DNA of 27,283 nucleotides, from assembly GCF_002399615.1 (NCBI RefSeq), contig NZ_DHDZ01000019.1, forward strand, positions 1-27,283, in the 5' to 3' direction. The notes under the pieces were generated by a model, which was given only the letters and a program-made list of their open reading frames with translations, was not told the DNA's origin and did no database searches. This stretch comes from Pedobacter sp. UBA4863 (lineage in GTDB: Bacteria; Bacteroidota; Bacteroidia; Sphingobacteriales; Sphingobacteriaceae). Positions 1 to 8,600 of this stretch are shown piece by piece; positions within the stretch are counted from its first letter, which is position 1, and the number at the start of each line of letters is the position of its first letter. The position numbers and the translations under genes were made by a program.

Positions 1-13
1 TTATTGATAATGC

Positions 14-27
14 ACTACGGGTGTAGT
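14..27 (-). terminator. weak hairpin after the DUF1080 gene
   Basis: ACTAC (14-18) and GTAGT (23-27) can pair around a 4-base loop a few bases beyond the stop of the leftward DUF1080 gene. The stem is only 5 bp and no T-run follows on the minus strand within the window, so this is a weak candidate. Confidence 0.2.
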
Positions 28-32
28 TTAAT

Positions 33-794
33 TTAAAGCTCCCTAATCCAAATGTTTCTAAAGCTAATGGGTTCGCTAGGGTCGCCATGATCTTGCAATT
101 TAATTGGAGTAGCGCCATGAGCTTTTTTGTAAGATGCCCTGCCGATGTATTGTGTTGGGCCTTCTAAAGTAATGTTGTTTTGTACCAATACGCCATTAAA
201 AAAAGCAGTAACTCTAGCAGGAGATTTTAATGAACCATCGGTGTTGAAAGTAGGAGCTGTCCAAATTACATCGTAAGTTTGCCATTCACCGGGTTTTTTG
301 TTGGCATTTGCCAGTGGAATAAACTGTTTGTAGATACTGCCCGCTTGTCCATTTACGTAAGTATCGTTGTTGTAATTGTCTAGAATTTGTAGTTCATAAC
401 CTTCATCGCCACTACCTGTAGAGGCTAAAAACAAGCCGCTGTTACCTCTGGCTTGCCCTTTACCCGTAATGTTAGCGGGTATTTTCCATTCTAAGTGGAG
501 TTGGTAATTTAAAAAAGATTTTTTGGTTTCGATATTGCCTGTTCCTTTTTTCACGGTGAAAGCGCCATCGGCAATAGTCCATGGTGCAGGTTTGGTTTTG
601 TCTTTTACCGAAACCCATTGGTCTAAATTTTTTCCATCAAAAAGGATCATGGCATCAGAAGGCGCATCTGAAAATGTTTTGCCTGGTGTTACTTTAGGGG
701 GTATTGGTTTATAAAATTCGGTGTCTTCTGGTTTTTGCGCCTTGGCCTGTAGTATAATTAATGGTAAAGCGGTTAATAATATGAGTTGTTTCAT
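33..794 (-). CDS. secreted DUF1080 (3-keto-disaccharide hydrolase-like) protein
   Basis: This 253-aa protein has a signal peptide (about residues 1-19, ending in AKA before Gln20) and then one DUF1080 domain covering about residues 45-253. Family landmarks are LFDGKNLDQW (51-60), RGNSGLF (116-122), YELQILDNY (133-141), GEWQTYDVIW (169-178) and a final strand with LQDHGDP and FRNIWIREL. DUF1080 is a jelly-roll, concanavalin-like fold; some members act as 3-keto-disaccharide hydrolases and others only bind sugars. The mature protein is probably periplasmic or surface-exposed and acts on glycans. The length fits a single-domain member. The gene to its right runs the other way, so it is the first gene of its own leftward transcript. 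I saw no convincing TAnnTTTG box upstream. The family call is firm; the substrate is unknown. Confidence 0.9.
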   Translation of the reverse strand: MKQLILLTALPLIILQAKAQKPEDTEFYKPIPPKVTPGKTFSDAPSDAMILFDGKNLDQWVSVKDKTKPAPWTIADGAFTVKKGTGNIETKKSFLNYQLHLEWKIPANITGKGQARGNSGLFLASTGSGDEGYELQILDNYNNDTYVNGQAGSIYKQFIPLANANKKPGEWQTYDVIWTAPTFNTDGSLKSPARVTAFFNGVLVQNNITLEGPTQYIGRASYKKAHGATPIKLQDHGDPSEPISFRNIWIREL

Positions 795-866
795 TGTTTT
801 GAAGAATTGTTAGTAGTGCAATTTAACAAATAGGTTAGCATAAATTAAATTTTTATTTTAGTGCCA

Positions 867-1220
867 ATGAAGGGCTTGCTTACCGTAACTGCATTTATTT
901 TGTTTACAGAGGGTAGAGGGTTTATCTATTGGTTAGAAAAACATTTGTGGGCTTGCCCATTTAAAAATTTAACTGGTATAGATTGTCCGGGCTGCGGTTT
1001 ACAACGCTCTTTTGTAGCGCTTTTAAAGGGCGATGTGCTGGTTTCGATAAAATTATACCCGCCTACTTTAGTGCTCTTGGCATTGGTGCTTTTTACGTTA
1101 ATGCATTTAAAATTTGAGTTTAAAAGTGGAGCGCTAATTATTAAAGCACTGTATATATGCGCTACCGCCATTATTATAATTAACTATATTTATAAAGTTT
1201 ATTACCAACAATTATTTTAA
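867..1220 (+). CDS. DUF2752 membrane protein
   Basis: This short membrane protein of 117 aa has the DUF2752 signature CPFKNLTGIDCPGCGLQRS (about residues 30-48 from the ATG), with three cysteines in a C-x9-C-x2-C pattern, then transmembrane segments near 63-80 and 93-113. The ATG at 867 is preferred; a GTG at 861 in the same frame would add two residues, and nothing decides firmly between them. DUF2752 has no established function; the conserved cysteines suggest a redox or metal role, which is inference. The CCC-motif membrane gene starts 6 bases after the stop codon, so the two are almost certainly cotranscribed, a pairing common in Bacteroidota. Confidence 0.85.
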   Translation: MKGLLTVTAFILFTEGRGFIYWLEKHLWACPFKNLTGIDCPGCGLQRSFVALLKGDVLVSIKLYPPTLVLLALVLFTLMHLKFEFKSGALIIKALYICATAIIIINYIYKVYYQQLF

Positions 1221-1226
1221 AGAAGT

Positions 1227-1682
1227 ATGTCAGCAGAGCAAGTGCCCAACAATTCCGGGTCGGGGCAACAGGCTAATCAGCCGTTTAATCAAACAAATCA
1301 GTTTCAGCAGCAAGGTGCGGGTTTTGGGTTTGGGGGTATGCAACAAGCATTGCCCAATGCAACAGCGGTATTGGTTTTAGGTATATTATCTATTGTAACC
1401 TGTTGTTGTTTTTATGGTGCAATTAGTTTGGTTTTGGCCATTATTGCCCTAGTATTGGCTAAAAAAGATAAAGTGCTGTATTTTGCTAATACTGGTTTTT
1501 ATACCGAGAGTTCTTACAAAAACCTAAATGCAGGAAGAGTTTGCGCTATTATAGGCTTGGTTTTCGGGATCCTTATCGTTATTGCATTGATTGTATTTGT
1601 ATCGGTATTTGGCTTCGAAATGCTTTCGGATCAAGAGGCACTGAAAGAATGGGTAGAACAGATGCAAAACCAACAAATTTAA
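1227..1682 (+). CDS. CCC-motif membrane protein (DUF4190-like)
   Basis: The 151-aa product has a Gln/Asn/Gly-rich cytosolic or surface N-terminus (1-42). A first hydrophobic segment (about 45-78) contains three successive cysteines (59-61) inside VTCCCFYG, followed by a polar loop, a second hydrophobic segment (about 101-130) and a short acidic amphipathic tail. This matches the small two-helix CCC-motif membrane proteins of Bacteroidota, related to DUF4190/CD225-like proteins. Their function is not known. The gene is 6 bases downstream of the DUF2752 gene and its transcript should end at the shared hairpin at 1696-1728. Family recognition is good; no role can be assigned. Confidence 0.8.
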   Translation: MSAEQVPNNSGSGQQANQPFNQTNQFQQQGAGFGFGGMQQALPNATAVLVLGILSIVTCCCFYGAISLVLAIIALVLAKKDKVLYFANTGFYTESSYKNLNAGRVCAIIGLVFGILIVIALIVFVSVFGFEMLSDQEALKEWVEQMQNQQI

Positions 1683-1695
1683 AAATATTGGAACA

Positions 1696-1728
1696 GCAGC
1701 GCTAAAATTTGGTGGCGCTGCCGTTTTA
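1696..1728. terminator. shared convergent terminator
   Basis: GCAGCGC (1696-1702) pairs perfectly with GCGCTGC (1715-1721) around a 12-base loop. A T-run follows on the plus strand, and an A-run precedes the stem, giving a T-run on the minus strand. It lies between the stop codons of the convergent CCC-motif and bactofilin genes, so it can serve both. Confidence 0.65.
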
Positions 1729-2121
1729 TACTGCTTTTAATACCTTTTCTTCGGTTTTAACTAGCTGTTTCATTTTTAAGTTGCCATTGTATTGTGCGCC
1801 CAGTTCAATCTCTAATGTTTCGGTATTGATGTCGCCATTTACTATTCCTGTTTTCTTAATTTCTAATTGCAGGGCTGTTACATTTCCGCTGATGGTGCCA
1901 TAAATAATGGCCGATTTGGTTTTTATATTACCAATAATAACTCCTTTGTCGCCTAAAATTACGCCACCATCGGTTGTTATATTTCCGGTTACTTTTCCAT
2001 CTATTCTAATTACTGATTTGCCGTTAATTTCGCCAACAATTTCATAGCCTGGGCCAATTAGCGTGGTTATTTCTTGTTGATTTAAATCTAGTGATTTAGC
2101 TCCTTTGTTTTTTTTGAACAT
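1726..2121 (-). CDS. bactofilin (polymer-forming cytoskeletal protein)
   Basis: This 131-aa protein is a single bactofilin domain. A short charged N-terminus (MFKKNKGAKS) leads into a regular series of short beta rungs with repeating glycines (for example IDGKVTGNITTDGGVILGDKG split over rungs at 40-61), then a charged tail (KTEEKVLKAV). Bactofilins form nucleotide-independent filaments through a right-handed beta-helix and often place peptidoglycan enzymes to shape the cell. The start codon is one base away from the stop of the upstream M23 peptidase gene, so translation is probably coupled. The partnership with the peptidase is a recurrent arrangement seen in several phyla. Family call is firm; the role in cell shape or envelope remodelling is inferred from context. 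Confidence 0.9.
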   Translation of the reverse strand: MFKKNKGAKSLDLNQQEITTLIGPGYEIVGEINGKSVIRIDGKVTGNITTDGGVILGDKGVIIGNIKTKSAIIYGTISGNVTALQLEIKKTGIVNGDINTETLEIELGAQYNGNLKMKQLVKTEEKVLKAV

Positions 2122-2122
2122 T

Positions 2123-2959
2123 CTATTCGAGGGTTAGGTATGACTTAGGGTTTACAATTTTTCCATTTTTATGTACTTCATAATGTAGGTGTGGCCCGGT
2201 CGATCTGCCTGTAGAACCAATTTTTCCGATAATATCGCCGGCAACCACTTTTTGGCCTTGCTTTACGGCTATTTTAGAAAGATGGCCATAATAGGTTTCG
2301 TAGCCATTGCCATGGTTAACAATTACTACGTTGCCATAACCGCCTTTACGGTTTGCAAATTTAATGGTGCCACTGGCCGTGGTTTTTACCAATTCGCCAT
2401 GTTTTCCTTTAATGTCTAAACCTTTGTGCCTTTCAATGCTTTCGCCAGTAAAGGGATTTTCGCGGTGGCCGTAGTTAGAACTAATGCGGCCTTTGTGCGG
2501 ATAGCCCATTGGGGTAAAACCCACTAAATGTATCATTCGCTTTAAATATTCTTCATAGAAGCTGCCAATTTCCTCTGCCGAGCCCATTTCGTTATCGGTT
2601 TCTCCGCCTTGGTTTTTAGGCAGAGGTTTTAAGCCTCTAGCTTTAAGGTATTTGTTAATTGTTTTAAGTTTATCGTCTATAGAAAGGTAATGTTTCTTTA
2701 TGGTAGAGGTGTCTATTTGTACTATTTCGTTTTTGTGTTTCTCTACTAGTGCAACTAAGTTTTTATTGGATTGCTGCATTTCGGCTTTGCTTTTTGCGAG
2801 CTGCAAAATGGTAATCAGCAAGACACAAAATAGCATGATGAGGCTCGCTACAAATTTTTTCCAATGCTTTAGGTAATAGGTGCTAATTTGTACGGGCTTG
2901 CTATAGTTTTGATCTTTATTAAGAAAGATGACGGTTGTTTTATCCTTCTTTTTTGACAT
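2123..2959 (-). CDS. membrane-anchored M23 peptidase (LytM-type)
   Basis: This 278-aa protein is a bitopic inner-membrane protein. It has a basic cytosolic N-terminus, one transmembrane helix at about 36-55, a coiled-coil stretch at about 56-105, and an M23 domain at about 155-275. The metal and catalytic residues are visible: H178 and D182 in HKGLD, H226 in YYGH, and H257 and H259 in GPHLHYEVH. All expected ligands are present, so it should be an active zinc endopeptidase that cuts peptidoglycan cross-links in the periplasm. It precedes the bactofilin gene in the same operon with a 1-base gap, suggesting the filament positions or regulates the enzyme. A TAnnTTTG box lies about 33 bases upstream of the ATG. 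Confident on family and activity; the cell-shape role is inference. Confidence 0.92.
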   Translation of the reverse strand: MSKKKDKTTVIFLNKDQNYSKPVQISTYYLKHWKKFVASLIMLFCVLLITILQLAKSKAEMQQSNKNLVALVEKHKNEIVQIDTSTIKKHYLSIDDKLKTINKYLKARGLKPLPKNQGGETDNEMGSAEEIGSFYEEYLKRMIHLVGFTPMGYPHKGRISSNYGHRENPFTGESIERHKGLDIKGKHGELVKTTASGTIKFANRKGGYGNVVIVNHGNGYETYYGHLSKIAVKQGQKVVAGDIIGKIGSTGRSTGPHLHYEVHKNGKIVNPKSYLTLE

Positions 2960-2991
2960 ATATAATTTATAGTTTGTTTATGTTTGGTGAA

Positions 2992-2999
2992 CAAATATA
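2992..2999 (-). promoter_or_regulatory. -7 box for the M23-bactofilin operon
   Basis: On the minus strand this reads TATATTTG, a full match to the Bacteroidota -7 consensus TAnnTTTG, 33 bases upstream of the M23 ATG. No matching -33 TTG element was found at the usual spacing, so support rests on one box. Confidence 0.45.
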
Positions 3000-3096
3000 T
3001 GATTTTCAGAGATATAAGGAATTGTGGCCTAATATCATTTTATTGTTAAAACTATTTGTAATAACGCTGAATAAGCGAAATAATATACAAAATGCT

Positions 3097-3104
3097 TATT
3101 TTTG
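3097..3104 (+). promoter_or_regulatory. -7 box for the bacilliredoxin gene
   Basis: TATTTTTG matches TAnnTTTG exactly and lies 22 bases before the ATG at 3127, which leaves room for a short AT-rich leader. I found no -33 TTG at the usual spacing. Confidence 0.45.
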
Positions 3105-3126
3105 CAAGCACATTTAAAAAATAGAT

Positions 3127-3537
3127 ATGTATCCAGAATATTTAGTAGCGCCCATGCGTGCCGAGTTGACAAACGTTGGTTTTGATGAGTTGAAAACCGC
3201 TGAAGAGGTTGATGCTGCCATTAAGGGCGAAGGAACCGTATTTGTAGTAGTAAATTCTGTATGTGGTTGTGCGGCAGCCAATGCTCGTCCGGCGGCTAAA
3301 TTGGCGGCAGCTAATGTAAAGCACCCAGATAAATTAGTCACTGTTTTTGCGGGTATGGAAAAAGATGCGGTAGATAGGGCTAGGTCTTATATGATGCCTT
3401 TTCCTCCGTCTTCGCCATCAATGGCATTGTTTAAAGATGGTAAGTTGGTACATATTGTAGAACGCCATCAAATTGAAGGTAGGCCTGCACAAATGATTGC
3501 CGAAAACTTAATTGGCGCTTTTGATCAGTATTGCTAG
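3127..3537 (+). CDS. BrxA/BrxB family bacilliredoxin
   Basis: The 136-aa protein matches the YphP/YqiW (BrxA/BrxB, formerly DUF1094) family along its whole length. Landmarks are MYPEYLVAPMR at the N-terminus, the redox motif VNSVCGCAA with Cys46-Gly-Cys48, the PFPPSSPSMALFKDG stretch and a C-terminal Cys136. In Firmicutes these thioredoxin-fold proteins remove bacillithiol from S-bacillithiolated proteins after oxidative stress. Many Bacteroidota carry the family, and some are known or predicted to make bacillithiol. The protein is cytosolic, with no signal peptide. The gene stands alone between a promoter box and a good terminator. Family confidence is high; dependence on bacillithiol in this organism cannot be read from the window. 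Confidence 0.9.
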   Translation: MYPEYLVAPMRAELTNVGFDELKTAEEVDAAIKGEGTVFVVVNSVCGCAAANARPAAKLAAANVKHPDKLVTVFAGMEKDAVDRARSYMMPFPPSSPSMALFKDGKLVHIVERHQIEGRPAQMIAENLIGAFDQYC

Positions 3538-3565
3538 TTAATTTAATAGAATAAAGAAAAAAAGG

Positions 3566-3602
3566 AAGGACAAGGTCGATAAAGGCTTTGTCCTTTTTGT
3601 TT
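3566..3602 (+). terminator. terminator after the bacilliredoxin gene
   Basis: AAGGACAA (3566-3573) pairs with TTGTCCTT (3588-3595), extendable by two base pairs inward including one G-U pair, and is followed by a T-rich run. An A-rich stretch precedes the stem, so it may work in both directions. Confidence 0.65.
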
Positions 3603-3629
3603 AACCACAAAGACACGAAGAACACAAAG
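3601..3629 (+). repeat. dispersed CACAAAG-type repeat, copy A
   Basis: This intergenic stretch after the bacilliredoxin terminator shares about 19 of 21 positions with the reverse complement of 13023-13043 and about 20 of 28 with 22629-22656. The core is ACCACAAAGACACGAAG followed by another CACAAAG. Three related copies in intergenic DNA of one window suggest a dispersed repeat family. Confidence 0.55.
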
Positions 3630-3756
3630 CAATTGGCTGTTTTTAAAAAATGATGCCTTTGGCAGAGCTAAACAGTTAACCAAACCTTACAATATTCAAT
3701 TTTCCAACAATTTTGTACCTTTAGCTTGTGTAAACCAATAAACTAATCGCTGTCTT

Positions 3757-5466
3757 TTGAAACTCAAATACGTTTTTTATCTCTGGTGCTTATGTTTACC
3801 GTTAGTTTCCTTGGCGCAGTACGAAAATCTGTTACACAAGCCTTACAAGGAAAAGGTAAATGGTGTCCATGCCATGTACCAAGATCTGATAGGTATATCA
3901 GACTCTACGCAACGGGCTAAAAAAGCAGATGAGATAAAAGCCTTCGCCCGAAAACATAAAGACCGGGGCTTAGAATTAGAAGTGCATTTTTTTCAAGTTT
4001 TTTGGAATGCTTTTTATCAAAATCAACCTAAGAAATTAGCAATTAACGAGTTAAAAGAGCAGTTGAGCGTAGTAAGTAAAGAGAATATCTATTTTTTAAA
4101 ATCACGTGCTTTAAGAGCCTTGGCCGAATTTTATTGGAAAAAGGAACAAAATTACGAGCTTGCTTTTGAGCAATATTTGTTATTAGATAAGGAGTTGGCT
4201 ACCATAAAACCTAGCGATTATCCTGAAATGGCAAGGGATTTAATGCAGATTGGCCAAGCTTATTATTTTTTTCAGGATTATGCACTTGCCGTAACATACT
4301 TTAAAAAAGCTATACAACTGCCCGAAAATACTTTCAATGCAATGGTGCTAAATGATGCGAGGAATACACTGGGCTTGTGCTACCAACAACTCAATAACCT
4401 TGATAGTGCCGATTATTACTTTAAAGAAGTACAGAAAACTACCTTTCCCGATGCTATGGTATGGAAAAGGATAGCAATAGGTAATTTGGGTAATAGTATG
4501 TATCTGCGTAAGCAGTATGATAAAGCCATCCCCTTATTGGAAATAGATTTTAACGGTGCTGTAGTCGAAAACGATTATGGCTGTGCTGCCGGAGCTTCTA
4601 TTTTGTTGGCCGATATTTACAGAGACAAAGGAAATTTGGGAAAGGCTGGGGAGTTTATTGAGCAAGCAAAGTATCATGTCAAAAAAGCTGGACAGCCCGA
4701 CCGTTTGCGTCTTTTGTATCCCGTTATGAGTAAATGGTACGCTGCTATGGGCAATACGGAAAAATCTAAACAATATATCGATTCATCGGTAGTTGCATTT
4801 AACAGATATAATGAAAAATTTAGTGCGCTAAAAGTGTTAAGAGCACAGCAAAAGGTTGATAGGCAGAAAGAACAATTACAATTAGCCGATAAGCAACGGA
4901 AGATAATTGAACGCAATCTAATGATTGCCATTGTCATAGGCTTGTGCGTGGTTTTGGTACTCGGTTATCTTGTTTTGAAAAGAAGACAACAAGCTATCGA
5001 GATAGCAAAACTGAAGGTAGAAACAGAACTTAAAAAAGCCCAGGACGCAATCAATCTCTTTATTTATAAAATTAATGAGCAAAGCAAGATCACCGAAAAA
5101 TTTAGCGACGAACTGAAAAAGCTAAAAAGTTCTGAAACAGAAGAGCGTATATTGTTGGAAAAAACGGTAACAGAACTTAGAGCTACTAAAATATTAACGG
5201 ATGAGGATTGGATTGGTTTTCAAAAACATTTTGCGAAGATTTATCCTAATTTCATCAAAAGCCTAAAGATAGATTATCCTACCATTACCGAAGCCGAACT
5301 ACGTTACCTCATGCTTTCTAAGTTACAGTTATCGCACAAGGAAATGGCACAGGCTCTGGGTATTTCTCCAGATGCTGTTCGTGTTACATGGAACAGGGTA
5401 CGTAAAAAAATGGGCGGCACACTTAATGATACGCCACAGAGTTTGGTAGGGAATGTAGTTTCTTAA
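3757..5466 (+). CDS. TPR sensor-regulator with transmembrane helix and LuxR-like HTH
   Basis: The 569-aa protein has a signal-like leader (1-20, ending VSLA before Gln21), tetratricopeptide-like helical repeats over about 30-350, one transmembrane helix at about 388-409, a long coiled coil (about 412-480) and a C-terminal helix-turn-helix at about 515-555 (LSHKEMAQALGISPDAVRVTW). This layout is a common Bacteroidota regulator: an extracytoplasmic TPR sensor joined to a cytosolic DNA-binding domain. Translation is placed at TTG 3757. A stop codon lies at 3739 in frame, no ATG or GTG lies between, and the next Met (residue 40) would delete the leader. It precedes the three surface-protein genes on the same strand, with a terminator between. 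A role in controlling them is inference from position only. Confidence 0.8.
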   Translation: MKLKYVFYLWCLCLPLVSLAQYENLLHKPYKEKVNGVHAMYQDLIGISDSTQRAKKADEIKAFARKHKDRGLELEVHFFQVFWNAFYQNQPKKLAINELKEQLSVVSKENIYFLKSRALRALAEFYWKKEQNYELAFEQYLLLDKELATIKPSDYPEMARDLMQIGQAYYFFQDYALAVTYFKKAIQLPENTFNAMVLNDARNTLGLCYQQLNNLDSADYYFKEVQKTTFPDAMVWKRIAIGNLGNSMYLRKQYDKAIPLLEIDFNGAVVENDYGCAAGASILLADIYRDKGNLGKAGEFIEQAKYHVKKAGQPDRLRLLYPVMSKWYAAMGNTEKSKQYIDSSVVAFNRYNEKFSALKVLRAQQKVDRQKEQLQLADKQRKIIERNLMIAIVIGLCVVLVLGYLVLKRRQQAIEIAKLKVETELKKAQDAINLFIYKINEQSKITEKFSDELKKLKSSETEERILLEKTVTELRATKILTDEDWIGFQKHFAKIYPNFIKSLKIDYPTITEAELRYLMLSKLQLSHKEMAQALGISPDAVRVTWNRVRKKMGGTLNDTPQSLVGNVVS

Positions 5467-5468
5467 AG

Positions 5469-5496
5469 GAGGTATTTAACAGTACCTCGTTTTTTT
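5469..5496 (+). terminator. terminator after the TPR/HTH regulator
   Basis: GAGGTA (5469-5474) and TACCTC (5483-5488) form a 6-bp stem with an 8-base loop, followed after one G by seven T residues. It separates the regulator from the adhesin cluster, so the latter probably has its own promoter in 5497-5618. Confidence 0.7.
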
Positions 5497-5531
5497 ATCA
5501 TTCAAGCCCTTTTTAGGGGTATTGGGTGCAG

Positions 5532-5550
5532 TTGTTACGCTTTTGTTACG
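5532..5550 (+). promoter_or_regulatory. direct repeat TTGTTACG spaced by one helical turn
   Basis: TTGTTACG occurs at 5532-5539 and again at 5543-5550, a period of 11 bp, in the 122-bp space between the upstream terminator and the start of the first adhesin gene. Tandem 8-mers on the same DNA face are typical of an activator site. No protein can be assigned; the adjacent HTH regulator is an obvious candidate. Confidence 0.35.
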
Positions 5551-5618
5551 GCTGTTTTTAAACGCTGTAAAGTAGGTTAATGTAATTTTCGGGCTGATAT
5601 TCATTTAAATCAGTTCGT

Positions 5619-8600
5619 ATGCAAAAAGCGTTATCCTTTTTATTACTCGCATTTCTATTTTCAATATTTACTGTGTCGGCCCAAACCCCCGATGCCAATG
5701 GCATTGTTTACGTAACAGAAAACGGCACAGGCAATGGCTCAAGTTGGGGAAGTGCTACCAATAATTTACAAGGTGCTATTAATGCCTCGGGTACTAGCAA
5801 AGTGTTTGTAGCCGTTGGGAATTACCCATCGCCAACCAATGGTTTTGTAATGAAAAACAATGTGGAAATCTATGGCGGTTTTAATCTCGGAGCCGGCATT
5901 ACCACTTTGGCGCACAACCGTATTATGCCAACAGAAACCACAGAAGCTACTGTTTTGAACGGAGATGGAGACAGGCGTGTTATTTATAATGATAATAACG
6001 GACTAAGTAGTTCGGCTGTTTTAGATGGGTTTACCATAAAAGGAGGCACTGCCAGAACGATGATTGGTTTGGGCGATACCGGAGGAGGTATATTTAATTA
6101 TTATTCTTCTCCAACTTTACGCAATTTGGTTGTCAAATCGGGTTATGCGGCCACTGCCGGAGGCGGGATTGCCAATATTAATTCATCAAGTGTAATCAGT
6201 AATACATCATTTTTAAGTAATTCCTCAGATAAAGGAGGTGCTGTTTACAATCAATATGCTAATGCTGTCTTTAATAATGTGATTTTTAAAAGCAATTCTT
6301 CGTCTGCTGGAGGTTCGGCTATCTATACTAACGGCGGAACCGCTACCGTTACCAATGCGCTGATAACAGGCAACTATCAAAATTTTGCTGTTGTAAGCAC
6401 AGGGAGCGCAACCACCACATTAAATAATGTAACCATAGCTAAAAATATCCAAGCCGGGACTATTTTGCAGATACTCAACAGTGGATATATAACCGCTAAT
6501 AATTCTATTATTTTTGGAGGTGTTCAGGCCAACAACGGCGGTTATACGTCTCAGAATACCTATAGAAAAGACCTTGTCAGTGTGGAAGATGACCCGATGC
6601 TCGCCGAAATTTTTGTCAATGCGTCCACAGGCGATTTCCGCTTAAAACCACATCCCGATTTCATCAACAAGGGTAGCAATGCGTTGTTCCCATTGTTAGA
6701 TGCCAATACCAAAGATTTGGCGGGCAGCCCCCGGCTTGTAGGCGCTACCATAGATTTGGGAGCGTATGAATACATCATTGTTCCCGATGCCAACGGCATT
6801 GTTTATGTAACCCCAAATGGCTCGGGCAACGGCTCAAGCTGGAGCAATGCTACCAGCTATTTACAGGGAGCTATTGATGCAGCAGGCGCACAGCAGGTAT
6901 ATGTAGCTGTTGGAGATTACAGCGTAGGCACATCATCGTTCGTTATGAAAAACGGTGTGAAGATATACGGCGGTTTCGACCCCGAAAACAATAATACCTC
7001 ATTTGCAAACCGTATAAAACCTACCGAAACCGTAAGAGGCTCTGTTTTAAGCGGAATGGGCACAAGACCTGTGATATGGAACGACAACAACGGACTGACC
7101 AATACCGCCGTTCTGGACGGATTTACCATCATAGCCGGTTATACAACTAGTATTAATAGCGGTGCAGGCATTACCAACAAAGGCGTTTCACCAACATTCA
7201 GTAATCTGGTGATCAAGGATAATTATGGAAACGCAACAATGGCCGCCGGTGGAATGTATAACTACCAGTCATCGCCTGTGGTAAGCAATACCTTGTTTAT
7301 CAATAACCAAAGCGATTATTACGGCGGAGCGGTTGTAAATCACTCAACCGGGCTGCCTGCATTTACCAATGTTACCTTTAAAGGCAACAAGGCACCAACA
7401 GGGGCGGCAGTGTTTAATTATTTAGGTGCCACCGCAGAGTTTACCAACGTATTGATGACGGGCAATACGGGCAATGATGTTATCAATACAGATGCCCAGG
7501 CAGGTTTGGCTATGACTTTGATTAATGCCACCATTGCCGATAATTATAATGCCAGCGCACAGCTTTCTATGGTTACTGTCGAGCTTTTTTCAAAGCTGAA
7601 TGTCAGGAATTCTATTATAATGCAAACAACGGTGGGTGCGGGAACAGTTTCGGCACAAAATTCCCTCGTAAGAAATTTCAGTAATACTACAAATGGAAAT
7701 ATCGATGCAACAAACATTTCCGCAACAGATATTTTCTCCAATCCCTCAGCAGGCGATTATAGCTTAAAGCTTTCTCCGGTTATCAACAAAGGAAACAATG
7801 CACTGTTTTCGGGCTTGGATGCCAACACCAAAGATTTGGTAGGTAATGCCCGTTTGGTAGGGACTACCATAGATTTGGGCGCTTATGAATATCCATACAG
7901 TATCTTGCCTGATGCCAATGGTACAATATATGTAAGGCAGGTTGCCTTGGGAACAAAAGACGGCAGTAGCTGGGACAATGCCACCAACGATTTGCACAAT
8001 GCCATACAGGCAAACGGGGCACAAAAGGTTTTTGTGGCAACAGGTACTTACTATGTAGGCGACAACAGCTTTGTGATGAAAAACGGCGTGGAGATATACG
8101 GCGGTTTCGACCCTGCCAACAACATCAAAACCCTTGCCAACAGGCGCATAATGCCCGATGCTTCCAACAGCTTGCTAGGCAGCATTCTCAACGGGCAAAG
8201 TACACGTCCCGTTATCTGGAATTTTAACAACGGGCTAAACGCCACGGCGGTGCTGGACGGCTTTACCATCACCGCTGGTAGCGGCGCAAGCGGTGCAGGC
8301 ATTTATAACGCAGGCGCATCGCCCACCTTGCGCAATTTGGTTATCCGCAACAACACGGCAAGTGTAAGCGGCGGCGGTATGTTCAACTACGGCTCAAGCC
8401 CTACAATTACCAATACGGTTTTCAAAACCAATTCGGCATCCAGCACATCGGGCGGTACGGTATATGGCGGAGCTGTCTATAATGCCAACGCATCGGCACC
8501 AGTGCTTACCAACGTTATTTTGTCGGGCAATTTGGTATCGTCATCAGGCTCAGAGAATGGCGCAGGTATTTATAACGACAACTCATCGCCAAAAATCTAC

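Noticed and set aside
2935..3117. Plus-strand open frame of 60 codons between the M23 and bacilliredoxin genes
   Set aside because: It overlaps both divergent promoters, is strongly AT-rich and has no recognisable feature.
3716..3728. TACCTTTA/TAGCTTG as -7 box for the TPR/HTH regulator
   Set aside because: Neither matches TAnnTTTG fully and no -33 element is at proper spacing.
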